Of a DNA stretch of 60,000 bases, positions 8,689 to 20,272 are shown piece by piece. Below the pieces are notes generated by a model. It made no database searches. It saw only the letters and a list, made by a program, of their open reading frames with translations, and had not been told where the DNA came from. Each line of letters opens with the position of its first letter. Position 1 is the stretch's first letter. A program made the position numbers and the translations under genes. Source of the DNA: Membranipora membranacea (taxonomy: Eukaryota; Bryozoa; Gymnolaemata; Cheilostomatida; Membraniporidae); assembly GCA_914767715.1 (NCBI GenBank), contig OU612069.1, forward strand, positions 17,979,387 to 18,039,386. The letters are read 5' to 3'.

Positions 8689-11600
8689 GTGAGATCATGT
8701 TGGGCAACAATTGAACATGCCTGGTCTTGTCTGAATGATGATTAATAAATACATTGTTGTACAAGTGACAACATTGCCTCTGTGCAGTTGGCTACTTGTC
8801 AAACATGTAAGTATCAAATGATTGCACAGCCTAAGCTAAGCTAATTTTATTCTGAAAAGTCAAATCGGAGGTGAGGATGTCTCACTTCTTGCTAGGGCAT
8901 ACTTTATTTATGAAGGGCTGTGGACGAAATTGTAAAATGTTACCCCACCTAACTACATAGTCCGAATTGAAGGAAACTGAAATGTCAGTTCTTTTTCAGT
9001 AGAGAGGCTTTCTTGACTTTGTGCTTAGTAATTAGTATGCATCCTCGTGAGGTCACAGTTTGCGTTAGTATCACATCTCGCACTCAATGCTGCCGAATTG
9101 AATCGCTTATGAATCGAATATTTTTGACCTACTCATATATATAGGTCATCATATCAGACGGGCGAGAAGGAATACTGCGTTTTTATGGTACTACCCAGTT
9201 TGCCGATGGTATGTGGTGTGGTATTGAGCTACCGGAGGCTGCAGGTAAACATGACGGTGAACTGGACGGTGTGCGGTACTTTACCTGCGCAGAGGGTCAT
9301 GGTGTTTTTGCAGCGAGCTACAAAGTGAGACCTTCCAACTATGAAGGTTCAGGTGAGACTGAAATTATTTGGACTGAAATAAATAACGCTGCTTACCTTG
9401 GAGGGGTAAATTCAGCCATAGATTGGTTAAGTGAGCAAGGGGATGACTTAGTTTGAGCCTAAGAAAAAGCTTAGAAGGGGTTGAATGTATTAAGTAAAGA
9501 GAGTGAGTAAAATATAAAAAACAAGTCTTTAATTTTAGCTATTTCGAGCATGTGCTAAATTGCAAATTTTCATCCTGTGAATACTTTACTCCTCTAATGT
9601 ATAACCCATAGACATAATATACTATACATATATAAATGTTATACATGTTATATCCTCTCAAATTGAGTTTGCACAATTCTGTAAAATTTCATGCAAAATA
9701 ATATCTCTGATACAACATAATGTGATTATATTAGGAGGTTAGAATTCGCACCTAGTTAATTCTGTGGTTAACGAATATTGAGCAAGGTGGCAAATATTCA
9801 TTCTGTGTTTGTTAAATTTCTAAGCTTACCACAAACATAGCGTGTAACTTCTCCACAGTATGACATATTGCATGGTAGAAACAATAATATTCAGAGTTTA
9901 ATCTTCATGGGATGATCTGAAGCCCCTCCCCCTCCCCTAATGAATGGACTGTGCTCAAATTTGAATCGCATGCTTTTATTTATCTTTTCTGTCAGTCAGG
10001 ACCTAGACCAAGCTTGGTCCATTTGCCTGCACTGGTGACCAGTTGAAGGGAGCAACTGGAATGCAGGCAATAGGATTAATATAGTCAGGACCATGCAACA
10101 GTTATAAGAAATTGCTGTCATGTCGCTATAAGATGAGCTAGACAGTAATATTATGTACTTTCTGCTAGCCCCTCTATCACATATGTAATGTTGTGCATGA
10201 TCAAGTTAATGTGACACGAAGGGTTGTTGAACATTATATCGTAATATCGTATAAAATTGTGATTTGAACTTCTCTTAAAATGTCATAGCTAGGTGAAGCA
10301 TGCTAATATTTATTGATTCTGCTCCAACAGTAAATGTTAGTGTGTTTTGTCGTCCCATTGCTGGACTTTATTCTGTCCATGTACAAACAAGCGAGAGCAA
10401 TGTGCTCAATGTGTAAAACAGATTTACACTGGGATTATTGATTGTATTAATAACTGTCGCTCTATATTATAATATTATAAAGAGTGTAATATCAGAATAA
10501 TCCATTACACATGAGTGTTATGTAAACAAATTGAACAGTTCACTCAATTTTTTTCCAATCAAGGATTTTAAGTGTCAGCATTGGCCTTGGGTAGCAGTCA
10601 ATGGCATTATTATGAGCTCAATAACCGGCAGCTTTGATCGGTCCATGTGTAAGGTGAACTTCTGACATTGAAACGAAATTTATCATAGAGGAGTTTTGTG
10701 ATGACATAGTCTGAGCCCCCCACACTTTTGCCCCTCGTCCGACGCCCCCCCCCCCCCCCCCCCCGGGAGACACATAACAAGGCTAAGCATCTAAGGCCTA
10801 TTATCGCTAACTGAGCTCAGAGATTGTTGATGAGGTTGAGGAATTGTAAGCTCAATGTATAAATTTCCTTTTGTGTAGCCTGCATGATGTGGTGAACCTT
10901 TCCTCCCGCGTACTTTACTCCTTTAGAGACACATTAGGCTATGTACTGCATACAATTGTCTATTGTTTTCAAAGTACAACTACAAACTGTATAGGCTGCA
11001 AAAAGTATTTGTTTCAAAACTGGCAGATTTAATTCTACTGAATCCCCCAGACTGAACTTCACAATCAGCTTACCTTCATAAATATAAAATAATTCCAAGT
11101 CTAGAGCACAGCATTTTTAATGCCCTATTCAATGAAATCATATGCTTCTTTGTTCAACAACTTCTTAAATAGGATAGTATTGTAATACTTTTATTTTTAA
11201 CCCTACGGCAGCACACACATGCTGAGCGTTATGACTCATAATCCCCATAACACAGTTACACCATATTGAGTATTAATTGATTTTTACTAGTTCCCTCGAG
11301 GCAGCAGAGGGCACATGTGTTACACAATGGACTGATCGGTATAAGCTGCCCTATTTCACCCTGCTTTGCAGCTGTAATCTATATATAGCTCTTGATGGCA
11401 AAATTTCTACCCTGCATTCAATCAAATGATTCATGTTTTTAGGTCTACATGAACTACCTATGCTTGTTTTGTTTTGGTGTAGTGTATTGAATGTGCTTCC
11501 TTGCTAGAAGCCGATGCTATTAAATAAGCACTCCTCATCTTTCAAAAGCTTGAATGCATAAGATTTCATCAGTGTTACAACTTCCGGCTATAGGCATACA

Positions 11601-13438
11601 TCTATATGCATCCCTTTTCCAAATGATTAGCTGTTTGCCTTCCACTGCACCATTTTAAGAAATCTCTGATGCAGATGCGCGGACAGATCATGATTTGATG
11701 CAGGATAGACATTTTGCCACCAAGAGCTATAAATACATTGCTAGGCAAACTGTTTTTTTCCTATTCGATTTTCTAAAAGCATTTTATATATAGTTTTATC
11801 TATGCCATCAAAGCAAAGACCATATCCTACGGTTGGAAGTGATACAACCTAGCCAGTCAAGTCCAATGGAACAAAATTTTGTTCTGACACTGTGATTTAT
11901 GTATTCTGTCATAATTTACTTTGTACATATTTACACATTTTTCTTGTTGTAGACTTATCTTACTCGAGTAATGATGAGAGTGGTGCTAGCACATCGACGA
12001 GCAGTGAGAAATATCACAAGAGTCCGGTAAGGACGAGGAGTGAACCTCATCAGACGTCTTATACCGTCACAGGCAAATCACAGAGTAGCCCTGGAACAGA
12101 GTCGGAAGGTCATAGCCCTATTAAAGAAATAGAAGGTCAGTAAAATAGCTTTGGATCAAAGATGTTGCCACTATTCGTATGCAAGTATATGCTAGGCAGC
12201 CACTGTTCATTAGATAGAATGTGCCCATGCCAATCTCTGTTTGAGCATATTTTTGTTTTGTACGTGGAACATATGCACATTTAGATGTGGTATAGTTAAC
12301 TTGAGTTTTGAGAATCAGGTAGGATAAATAATCCACCATCAGTATATAATGGTCTCCTTGACAGTTCTTGAAATTTTAGTATAAGTATTTTCCATTCATC
12401 AATGAGTTTTGATTATTGATGATATTCAGATGTCCCTTTTGTAGAGTTGTTTTGGTAGTTATCTTCTTTGAGTTAAGGAGGAGACAACTCTTGTATAGGG
12501 TTCGTTTTCATCCATAAAATTGAGATCATATCAGATTGGTTGTTCGTCCCAACTACTGTGCTATGTTTATGGTGGGTCCAATTGAGGTAAGAACCTCATA
12601 AATTGTTTCAATGTGCCATTTTTTATTCACATACTCGCATAATTATGCATTACTTTGATAGATTGAAATATACTTTTCTATTTGCAGCTGAGGAGCCACA
12701 TGAGGAACCTGCTGGGAATCTAACCCAATCTGCAGATGTTCTAAATGAGAAGTCAATTGACGGTTAGTTAGTTCAATTTTCCCCAAATATGAATGAAATT
12801 TTGCTCTGTCCTGGCTCCACATCAATCTCAAGTTTTCTACCTACATTTCACTAACATATGATCAGAAATGCTAAAGATTGTTGGTTACCACAACGATGGA
12901 AATTAAAATGTGTGTACAATAGAAAAGTTTTGAGAATTCAGTCGATGCATGAGGCGTACTTTCCTCATCTGAAACTGTGTTGTAAAATTTTAAAACATTT
13001 ACAAGTGCAATTGGATATTGTGGATTGTGCAATTTTCTTAAGACATACTTGTCATGATCTTCTCTTATCATTTGGAGCACGGCCGGTTGTGATGCCCAAG
13101 TTTGACTCTGAAATTGAGTACCTGGCAATAAAGGCATCATCACATTTAACGTGACATAATGCGTAACGTGTTGCATAGCCTAAAGGAAGCAGAAATAATA
13201 GTATGTTACTCTTTTATTTTTGCAGATATAGATTTAGCATCAGATTCCAGCAGCTTTCTAGATCTTAGTTCACAACAAATTTCCTTTGGGGATGTTGGCT
13301 TTGACTCCTCTGTCTTCACTGATGAGTCAGCACACATAAAGAATGGCTCTAAGGCTACTCCTCAGTCACCTTTAGTGAACTCAGCTAATTTACAGAAAGA
13401 AAATTCTTTACAGTTGACAACTCCCCAAATCAGAAGAG
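8587..13438 (+). CDS. CAP-Gly/MTUS-like gene, exons 1-5, left (truncated) copy
   Basis: Exons 8587-8688, 9145-9352, 11953-12135, 12688-12762 and 13226-13438 repeat those at 23607-28460, with no difference seen in the coding bases. They encode a basic Ser/Pro N-terminus, one CAP-Gly domain and Ser/Thr-rich linker. No terminal exon follows before the right unit begins at 17418, so this copy has no 3' half of its own. Exon 5 ends in phase 1. The acceptor at 23550 in the right unit is compatible with that phase, so a transcript from this promoter could in principle run through both copies and encode two CAP-Gly domains. Otherwise it is a truncated duplicate. Confidence 0.7.
9145..9352 (+). CDS. 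CAP-Gly domain exon (left copy)
   Basis: Acceptor ATATAG before 9145, donor GTGAGA after 9352. It encodes most of a CAP-Gly domain: GREGILRFYGTTQFADGMWC, then GKHDGELDGVRYF, then HGVFAASYKV. The usual GKNDG motif, which binds EEY/F tails, is GKHDG here. Confidence 0.88.
9353..11952. other. Intron 2 of CAP-Gly gene (left copy)
   Basis: 2.6 kb without recognisable exons. It holds a small hairpin MITE near 10011-10080 and a 20-base poly-C tract at 10745-10764. The only two differences found between duplication units lie here (10670 and the poly-C length). Confidence 0.6.
10011..10080. mobile_element. Hairpin MITE fragment, family 1 (left copy)
   Basis: It shares AATGCAGGCAA(T)...GGATTAA and GGTGACCAGTTG with the perfect palindrome at 42956-43071. 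The two sides are partly inverted copies around a short centre. It is repeated at 25031-25100. Confidence 0.6.
11953..12135 (+). CDS. CAP-Gly gene exon 3 (left copy)
   Basis: 61 residues of low-complexity Ser/Thr linker (DLSYSSNDESGASTSTSSEK...), phase 1-1, acceptor TTGTTGTAG, donor GTCAGT. Confidence 0.7.
12688..12762 (+). CDS. CAP-Gly gene exon 4 (left copy)
   Basis: A 75-nt acidic exon (AEEPHEEPAGNLTQSADVLN...), phase 1-1, acceptor TTTGCAG, donor GTTAGT. Confidence 0.65.
13226..13438 (+). CDS. CAP-Gly gene exon 5 (left copy)
   Basis: 213 nt, phase 1-1, acceptor TTTTTGCAG, donor GTATGT. It encodes a Ser-rich acidic linker (DIDLASDSSSFLDLSSQQIS...). Confidence 0.7.
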
Positions 13439-16400
13439 GTATGTTTGCATGTTAACCTTTCAAACAGGTTGGTTATATTTGCCTCGTAGTGTTTGGATAA
13501 ATGCAAATGTGCTTGAGATCCCAGTTCTCTAGTTCGGATGGGGTGACTTTTCAGTTTGAGAACAAAAGCATATTTGGATTCATCCAATCATCACAGTGCG
13601 GAGAGAGTCGTTTCACAGAGTCAAACTGTGCTGCACATTGGTGGCATCACCAAGCCGTTACTCCTTTTTGTTGAAACTTGATAAAGATTGTCTCCTCTTT
13701 AATCAAGGAAGGGCAAATCCAAAATATGACAAATTAACATCTTGTCGGATAACTAGCTCCATTGACAAATATTAACTAGGATGATAGTATAAATAATCAA
13801 GGTTTTCTAGGGTTGGTAGTAGTGACATTTGTTATTGAAACCCCAATATCAGCAACCTGCGCAAACTTCTATGATGACAATGTTAGTTCAGGGAGGGAGG
13901 ATGGATTCTTCTGCATCTGTTCGTGTATCGCTTGGTCGAGTCTTTTATTTGTCTATTTGTTCGAACAGGTTGACTGTCCAAGATATGTCTTAGGTAGACA
14001 GGCTCCAAAGTTGAAAGATGGTTGAAGTCATTTAGTTGCCTCAAAACTATATCCATTATATTTTTAGCGATCACTCAACTGCCGGTAAGCTCATTCATTG
14101 AATCACAGAACGGCACTATCATCTCCTATCCATATTTTGCCTCTTCTGTACAAACAAAACAGGAGAGTCATAATGCTGGCCATTTATCTCCATCTCAGTG
14201 TGTGGTCTGTCCATCAGCTATCAGTGCTATCATAAGTTTGTTTACTCATCGCTAGGTTACCAAGTAGGCAAACAAGCTCCTCAGTACTAGAAAATTATCA
14301 TTATTTCTCCCAGGCAACTAATGCAACTCACCCAATGAGATCAACTCACATTCCACTTATTGACCAATCATGGTTTGGTGATAAAAAAATTAGACCTTGG
14401 AAAGAAAACAGCGAGACTTCGTAAGGTTTCCTATTTTCTTATGTTGGAATGTTAGAATAGTAGGACAGTATTTACATTGGTTAGAATTTAGATGTAAGCT
14501 GCCACATAACCTGATATCAGATTAGTAGGACAAACAATGTCCAGGGTTACAACTTGTGTGTTCCTCAGGTCTTCTGATTCGAATTAAGACTTATATTTAT
14601 TCAAGCTGATCACGCCAATATCCAGGTATGTAGGTATAGTTGATGAGCGATTCATGATTTTTAAAATACCTGTTTCTTTTTGCAATGCCTGCTTTTTGGA
14701 ATACTTGATTAAAGTGATAGGCTATGCTAATGTTGGCCCCATGTGTAATAGGTTTTGTCAACAGGGTCAGTTGCAGTTATCTCTAAATCTGGTTTTAATT
14801 GACAGAACTCATCAGCCATAAACAGTAGCTTCAACTAGGCCTAGGTCTATATAGCAATTTGTTTTTCACCCCAAAGCACTACTCTTCATAACCTCACTTA
14901 GACCTAGTTTGGGGAATTTGCCTGCATTCGGAGATGCTTCCGATCCACTGGTCACATCACAGTGGAAGAGAGCAACTAGAATGCAGGCAATTGGATTAAA
15001 CTTGGCCTACTCCTCACTCTACTAGCGCTTGAATATCCCCCCCCCCCCCCCCCCTGTGTGCATAGGAGAAGAGCTGAGGCTATGACTACCACTGAAATTT
15101 ATTTTTATCTGAAAACTTTTACATACAATTCATGCTGGCACCAGATTATACTACAATACTACAGTGTGACCTGCCAAATTTAACAGATTTTTGACTATGA
15201 AAACAAATTAAGGCTATATGATGCATTTTAAATATTTATTCTGGCTCCCTGACAAGAAATTGTCGAACATTGTTTAAGCCAGTTAGATTTATAAACATGC
15301 AGACGTATAACCTGACTTCGTACACTTGTCTAAGCAGCATTGGACTATTCAAATTCAACGATACATGACTCTTTAATTTTCAGTGAAAAGAATGCAGTTA
15401 CATTGTTGTTTTTTATCAACGCTGAAATGTTATGAAACTTGACCCCTGTATTGTTAAACTTGTTGGCTAATTTGCAGTAATGTCTTTTTGTAATCTAATA
15501 TGTGAAAGCTGACAATGCGCTGCACATTTCCATCAGCACTTCACAATTTATCGCCTTGCTGTTATCATTGTCGATGATATCTCAAGTTATTACATGGGGC
15601 AAGGGGTCTTTGTAGGGTGATCGAACCTCTGAGCATTATTCACGATCTGACTTGTGAGACTCAACATGAATTTCACAATGTCAATGCGTTTGACTTGCTA
15701 GATTTGCGATGCTAGACTACTGGAACATCAACTGACTGTGTTTATTTTGTTCAAGGCAATTGACTTCAATCCAGTCTTTTTCGTGCATCCACAAATTTTT
15801 GATAAAGGGGATAAAAAAAGTCAGATTTAGACAATGAACATGTTAGACATAATTACATCCTATACAACCTTTGGTGCTGCTCATTGGGGACGTATCAATT
15901 AGTATTCAGTTCAGTTCATTCAGATTTGTTACTATGACATAATTTTACGCCTAGATGAGCATTTGGCCTGACCTGAAAAAAAGTCAGCTGAGGGCCTGAT
16001 GTGTATCAAAATGTGTAACAGAAAGTACTCAGCAATCACTGTATAACCTCATTAAAAAGCCCCTTCAGCCTTGCAAAAACAAACATAGTCTCATAGAAAA
16101 TTTTCAGAATGACAATTTTTGGCCTGTTTTTCGGACTCTTTTCTCTGATAATGCCTAGGACAAGTCTTATAACAATAATGAATTATCAGCGTCGAGAAAA
16201 GGTTTTTTAACGAACACATCATCATCTACATGAAAGCATTTGGGATTATACAGTAGCTGATCAATAACTGTTCAATAATAGCTCCCTACACCACACATTA
16301 CTGGCTAAACTACACTATTGTGATACTATTAGACATACGGGGATGCAATACATTATCATATCCTTTCGATTTCGTTTCACAGAACCTTAGCTTCAGGGCA

Positions 16401-17387
16401 TAGTTGGCTAAGTGTATTTGCTACTACTGCTCCCGAACATAAATCATCATTCTTACATCGATCTCAAGTAGCACTGCTAGTGTAACAAGTCAATGTGGAA
16501 TTTCTAACAGTGTAGCGTTGCGTAAGTTTATAGCTACTATCAGATTGGAATTTGAGTGGATAATTTGTAAGAGTGGTTATGCTAACATATAGTTGAAGAT
16601 AAGTTACAATGTGTTATAGTGATAAGTAGGATGTTTGTCTACTGTCACCTTCAGTTGTAAAAGTGTAATTGGCACTGATAAGAGACTTTACATCGTACCA
16701 CCTGCTGGGAAAGGATTATAACATATTACTACGGCATAGCACCTACATTAACTCCACAGGTTATGTGGAATTGACTATTTGGATTATAATCTTGCCAAGC
16801 AATTATCTGGATTATTGAGATCTGGTAAGTTGTAGTCAAGATATTTTGATTGTTTCTGAATAGGTTTGTTACTGTTGGCTGACTCTTCCCATAATGCAAC
16901 ATCAGGCTGGAATTCCCAGAGATATTATGACAAAGAGACGTAGGTATCTTATGATAACACTGGTATGATTTTCAGAGAAGTTCAACAGGGTTACTTTGTT
17001 GGTTAGCCTACTACTCTTCATTGCGCGTCTCTGTCGGTTTGTCAGGTCTATTCCTTATACTCCCCGTAACCTGATGATGATAATGATGATAATGATGGTG
17101 GTGTTGTCTTTACAATGAGGATGGTTATTTGTATTTGGGCTTCCTTTTCTGTGAACATCTTGTCCCCTGGCTCATCAACTGAAACCATCTGGTGAAAATG
17201 ACGTGATCACCTCAAATCCGAGGGCGGTGTGTCCAATCTAGCACATTGCCAGAGGCGCCCATCACGCTAAACAAACATCTCATCAAGCACTTGCTAAAAG
17301 CTGACACATTAAGATCATCGATCAGAACGATTATTCTATTAACACTGCTTTTCAGCGGCAGCAATAATATTATTGTGATCATGGCTG
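13439..17387. other. Intronic/intergenic sequence to the duplication junction
   Basis: No coding exon is recognised in nearly 4 kb. It contains the family-1 MITE at 14901-15007, a poly-C tract and a GATGATAAT-type microsatellite near 17083-17100. In the right unit the same sequence is part of the long intron before exon 6. Confidence 0.55.
14901..15007. mobile_element. Hairpin MITE, family 1 (left copy)
   Basis: Left side has TTGCCTGCATT and CCACTGGTCAC; right side has GTGGAAGAGAGCAACT and AATGCAGGCAATTGGATTAA. These are the same terminal and internal words as the palindrome at 42956-43071, but with more mismatches. The duplicate is at 29923-30029. An 18-base poly-C tract lies just to its right (15037-15054). 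Confidence 0.65.
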
Positions 17388-17819
17388 ATGTTGATGGGCT
17401 TATCATATGCACTAGCTGAGTGTCAAAATGCCATGAGCCTCAATGAGTCATGGCGTTTGGATCACAAAGGAGCAAACATTAGACCAAATGGCACTAGTAA
17501 CAATGATCTTAAAATCATGCTGCAGCAAGCCAACCCATGGTTTCGATTTGCGGATGGAGCGGGTGATGTCATGCTCAATGAATGTGTGCCATGGCAAAGC
17601 TGTGGAACTGCACTCCCTATCTATACACCCAGCGCGATGCCATCTGAGGTCGGTGTGATAAAATCAATCCGTCTATATGCTGCTCATACCAGTTGTGGAA
17701 ACTTGTACGCAGACCAAGGAAGTGTGATGCGGTGTTCGAACGAACCAAATGACTTTGTTTATCGATATGAGGGAAAGCAGATGGGAATGTCTATCGGGTT
17801 TTGTGGAATGGTAGCCTAA
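17388..17819 (+). pseudogene. Chimeric D8C ORF created at the duplication junction
   Basis: The 143-codon frame joins ten codons of former intron sequence (MLMGLSYALA) to the complete D8C domain of the stalked gene, beginning at the duplication join 17417/17418. It lacks the original signal peptide, N-terminal module and mucin stalk. The ten new residues are hydrophobic and end in a signal-peptidase-like A-L-A, so secretion cannot be excluded, but the segment is short. The original gene's promoter is not carried along. It is most likely a silent truncated copy. Its poly(A) signal is at 17867-17872. Confidence 0.7.
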
Positions 17820-17866
17820 GTATTTGACGATTGCTATAATTACTTTTAATTTTTATGTTGAGCTAC

Positions 17867-17872
17867 AATAAA
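17867..17872 (+). terminator. Polyadenylation signal of chimeric D8C ORF
   Basis: AATAAA, the duplicate of 2847-2852. Confidence 0.5.
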
Positions 17873-18720
17873 ACAGATACTATTGCTATAGATATTTTCA
17901 ACATGTTTTAATCACTTTGAGAGCCAACATAATCCTTGTTTTCAAACTATGTTGGAGAGTTGATAGGTCTAGGTCTAGCTTGTTGTGACAACGTCCAAAA
18001 TATTTGCGATTTAAAAATGCAACAAAATATTGTCTTGCTTTCTCCTCATGAAAAATTAGGAAACAATCTCAATAGAGTAACTTGTCTAAATTTGACCATC
18101 CATCGCAATAAACTTTATGGGTAGGCCTAGATGTAAAAAAGGTTGCAATGTTGAGAAACAACATCAACTCCATGAAATTGAGATCACTTATAATTATGGA
18201 ATCATGAAATACATTATGGTTCACATTACAAATACCAATGTACACAACATTCTACAATTTCATCAGCCCAGATGCTTGTTCTCATGGGCTCAATGTCAAA
18301 GGTAGGTATATCATCCAAACATGTGATCTATGAGAACGAGGTATCAAGTCCATGTCAAGGTTAAATAAGGAAACAGTCATGTTTACTTTAAAGTCATCAT
18401 GAACAGCTGCTTATTAAATTTGTAACCATCGAATTGCCTGTACTCATAACAAGGGGATCTTCAGAAGACAGCGCCAAGGTAGGTCAAGATTGGAATGATG
18501 TTAAGGGTTTGAGACGCAGCTCAATGTAAACCTTATGATTATTCTTGTTATCAGCATTGACTTCATGCACCATCACCATATGACAACAGCAAATAGAGAA
18601 GCATAAATATATTTATTTGCCTAACCTCCTCCACATCCGTGTGTCATGGTCATCACTATCGATCCATATTTTAACTGGTTTCTCCTCTTAATTTGACAGG
18701 GAGACCAAGACAACACAGCT

Positions 18721-19425
18721 ATGTCTATCAGCTATCTATCGACTTGTGTGCTTGCACTATTTGTTGCCTCCAGTATGGCTACCTCGATTCAGGTGCAACT
18801 CTCAGTTATAGAAAACCTTGTAGAGATCACTCAAGGTCAACTGATCGCAGAGAACTGCCAAACTTCTGTTAAAAAAGTCACAAAGAGAAATGTACTCGGT
18901 TCCGCTAAGGATCATCTCCGTCTGGAGATGCTCTCAAAACTTCACGACAGCCTTCTTGATATGCTTATCCAATGTAGACAAGGCAACCCGATCAATCCAG
19001 ATGCTTTGCTGCCGACAGAGTGTAAGATTGCCATCAATCTAACAGAGACTTGGAGACGTGATCATGATGCTTTCGGTATCTGGCCGATACACGGAAGGAA
19101 AAATGGAGATACTAAGAGGATGATCTCTGAGGGCAGGCCCTGGTTTCGGTTCAGTGGATCAGCCGGTAACCAAATGTACAACAAATGTGCACCGTATGGC
19201 AGCTGTGGTGCTGCTATACCTCTCTACAGTAAGAGTGCAATGCCAACACAAGTCGGGGCTATTACTTCAATCATTATAAACGGGGCAAATGAAGCGGGGG
19301 ATTGCAAGTTCTCGACTGACACCGCCAGTGTCATCCTATGCTCTCAGTCGCCTAATGATTATGTCTATCGGTATGATGGGGATAAAACATATGACGGTTA
19401 TGGATTCTGTGGAATGAAAGCCTGA
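18721..19425 (+). CDS. Secreted stalkless D8C protein, right copy
   Basis: Its 234-residue translation is identical to that of 3701-4405: signal peptide, helical module with TKRNVL, six-Cys D8C domain. The upstream splice acceptor and downstream poly(A) signal are duplicated too, but the sequence further upstream is only shared back to the duplication start at 17418. If the promoter lies within that 1.3 kb this copy is expressible. Confidence 0.8.
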   Translation: MSISYLSTCVLALFVASSMATSIQVQLSVIENLVEITQGQLIAENCQTSVKKVTKRNVLGSAKDHLRLEMLSKLHDSLLDMLIQCRQGNPINPDALLPTECKIAINLTETWRRDHDAFGIWPIHGRKNGDTKRMISEGRPWFRFSGSAGNQMYNKCAPYGSCGAAIPLYSKSAMPTQVGAITSIIINGANEAGDCKFSTDTASVILCSQSPNDYVYRYDGDKTYDGYGFCGMKA

Positions 19426-19475
19426 TTCTTTAATGTTATATTGTAATGAGAACGGTTGAATTATGTAATGGCACA

Positions 19476-19481
19476 AATAAA
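19476..19481 (+). terminator. Polyadenylation signal of right stalkless D8C copy
   Basis: AATAAA, the duplicate of 4456-4461. Confidence 0.6.
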
Positions 19482-20272
19482 ATAGACTGACACAAAAAAC
19501 TGCTGACTAGTAACTGATTAGCTTGGTAAACACCCCTGAGCTCATCTCATCGTAGCAGTTCTATGATTTCTGTTATTGTTTGTAAATTCGATTTCAAAAT
19601 TGTTGGCATGGTTGAAGAATGCTAGTTTGGTTATTGAAACTTGGGACCTTCTGTTTTATTTTGTGCTGAAAACATTTCGATGAATCCTGTTGGGGGCTAA
19701 GTAAAAAATCTAGATATGATTTGTCTTCCCATGATCATGGTGACACAACTCCTCGACCTCCACGTTCTAGTCTGGGGTTAATAATGCCTTATTCAAGAAT
19801 TTCATGCTTAATTAAATCTTAATAATATCACCAGGACTCATGCGGATGTACCACTTGATATAAATGGGTACCCACCATGACGTAACTCTGAAACTGAATC
19901 CTAGTTAGTTCTCAATATTAACTAATATTTGACTAATTGGCCCTGTGTAAGCTATATAGGTTACAGAGTACAAACGAAAAATTTACTGCACTATATCCAA
20001 GGAATGAAAAGAACTGAGAAAAACCAGTTGACAAAGTATGCAATGCAATATAAATTTTTTGCCTGATGGTTCAAGTTAGGAACACACTGGCAACTATAAT
20101 AAGGAAATTTTTTTATGAAAAACCGTGTCGCTGGCTATTATGTTCAGTGTCTAAATATTTGGATCTAGGGACATAAATGCCAGCGACAAATATTTATTTC
20201 TATGATTTTTTTTTCTTGTTGCTCTCAGCAAGTTGCATGTCTGTTTCTAACTAAACAATGAATGCATCATAC

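Larger units (their letters stand above)
2398..17417 (+). repeat. Left unit of a ~15-kb direct tandem duplication
   Basis: Bases 2398-17417 recur at 17418-32439 in the same orientation. The offset is 15020 up to the poly-C tract at 10745, then 15022. Differences seen by eye are G at 10670 versus A at 25690 and 20 versus 22 C in the tract. The unit carries the D8C domain of the stalked gene, a complete stalkless D8C gene, RARS1 exons 1-3, the divergent promoter interval and CAP-Gly gene exons 1-5. Such high identity means either a very recent duplication or an assembly duplication. Confidence 0.95.
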
